6,229 nucleotides of DNA from Bacteroidales bacterium (lineage in GTDB: Bacteria > Bacteroidota > Bacteroidia > Bacteroidales > UBA1402): positions 2,215-8,443 of the forward strand of contig DOBD01000183.1 of NCBI GenBank assembly GCA_003506275.1, given 5' to 3'. Each line of letters starts with the position of its first letter. Position 1 is the first letter of the stretch. Made by a program: the position numbers and the translations under genes. The notes under the pieces were generated by a model. It saw only the letters and a program-made list of their open reading frames with translations, had not been told where the DNA came from and made no database searches. This document shows, in pieces, positions 6,056 to 6,229 of this stretch.

Positions 6056-6229
6056 TTAGCCGGCTTGTTCCTGATTATCTGTAGGTTCGGAGGGCGATAC
6101 CGGTGGGGTGGGTTGCGTGGGTCTGGGGGCGGAAAATCCACCAAATCCCTGCCCGGGAATCATGGCATCCAACATGCGGGAATAGACCCGGTTAAGGTGA
6201 GCCAGGTTGTCGGCCATGTTTTCGGTTTC
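6056..6229 (-). CDS. gldL: GldL/PorL C-terminus (5' part outside window)
   Basis: This is the last 57 codons of gldL, with a TAA at 6058-6056; the start is beyond the right edge. GldL is the inner-membrane partner of GldM in the T9SS motor, with two membrane helices near its N-terminus and a cytoplasmic C-terminal region. The visible part contains ENMADNLAHLNRVYSRMLDAM, which resembles the conserved NLxxLNxVY-x-x-ML helix near the end of GldL proteins. A tail rich in proline, threonine and serine (about the last 25 residues) ends in DNQEQAG. Identity rests on this motif and on the position directly before gldM, the conserved gene order in the phylum. The membrane helices and the key glutamate cannot be checked here. 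Confidence 0.88.
   Translation of the reverse strand, partial: ETENMADNLAHLNRVYSRMLDAMIPGQGFGGFSAPRPTQPTPPVSPSEPTDNQEQAG

Noticed and set aside
1..6229. Search for an undescribed system, mobile element, CRISPR array, tRNA or other RNA gene
   Set aside because: All but short gaps are filled by well-known envelope and secretion genes. No repeat array, transposase, integrase or tRNA-like sequence was seen.

Overview
The window looks like chromosomal DNA of a Bacteroidota bacterium, most likely of the order Bacteroidales. Three observations support this. The right half carries gldL-gldM-gldN (porL-porM-porN), the motor and periplasmic core of the type IX secretion system (T9SS), which is essentially confined to this phylum. 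None of the six visible gene starts has a recognisable Shine-Dalgarno sequence. Intergenic regions contain perfect copies of the Bacteroidota -7 promoter element TAnnTTTG. Genus cannot be read from the sequence.

Layout, left to right. Positions 1-580 (minus) hold an MlaF-type ABC ATPase whose 3' end lies outside the window. Positions 577-1317 (minus) hold the MlaE-type permease, joined to the ATPase by a 4-base ATGA stop/start overlap. Positions 1318-1450 are a divergent promoter region, with an outward-facing -7 element on each strand inside a perfect 8-bp inverted repeat. Positions 1451-2242 (plus) hold lptB. Positions 2247-3323 (minus) hold a mannose-1-phosphate guanylyltransferase, converging on lptB with only 4 bases between the stop codons. 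Positions 3324-3427 hold a promoter and leader for that gene and the 3' end of the T9SS operon. Positions 3428-4438, 4451-6016 and 6056-6229 (all minus) hold gldN, gldM and the last 57 codons of gldL, transcribed gldL to gldM to gldN.

The theme is cell-envelope construction. MlaE/MlaF energise phospholipid traffic between the membranes. LptB powers LPS export. The guanylyltransferase makes GDP-mannose for surface polysaccharides. GldL/M/N energise and scaffold protein secretion across the outer membrane. In Porphyromonas gingivalis many T9SS cargo proteins are attached to a form of LPS on the surface, so the co-location is biologically sensible, but a functional link here is inference.

I found no mobile element, CRISPR array, RNA gene or clearly undescribed system. 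The points most worth a second look are the compact symmetrical divergent promoter between mlaE and lptB, the structured leader of the guanylyltransferase gene, and the near-zero gap between the convergent genes.
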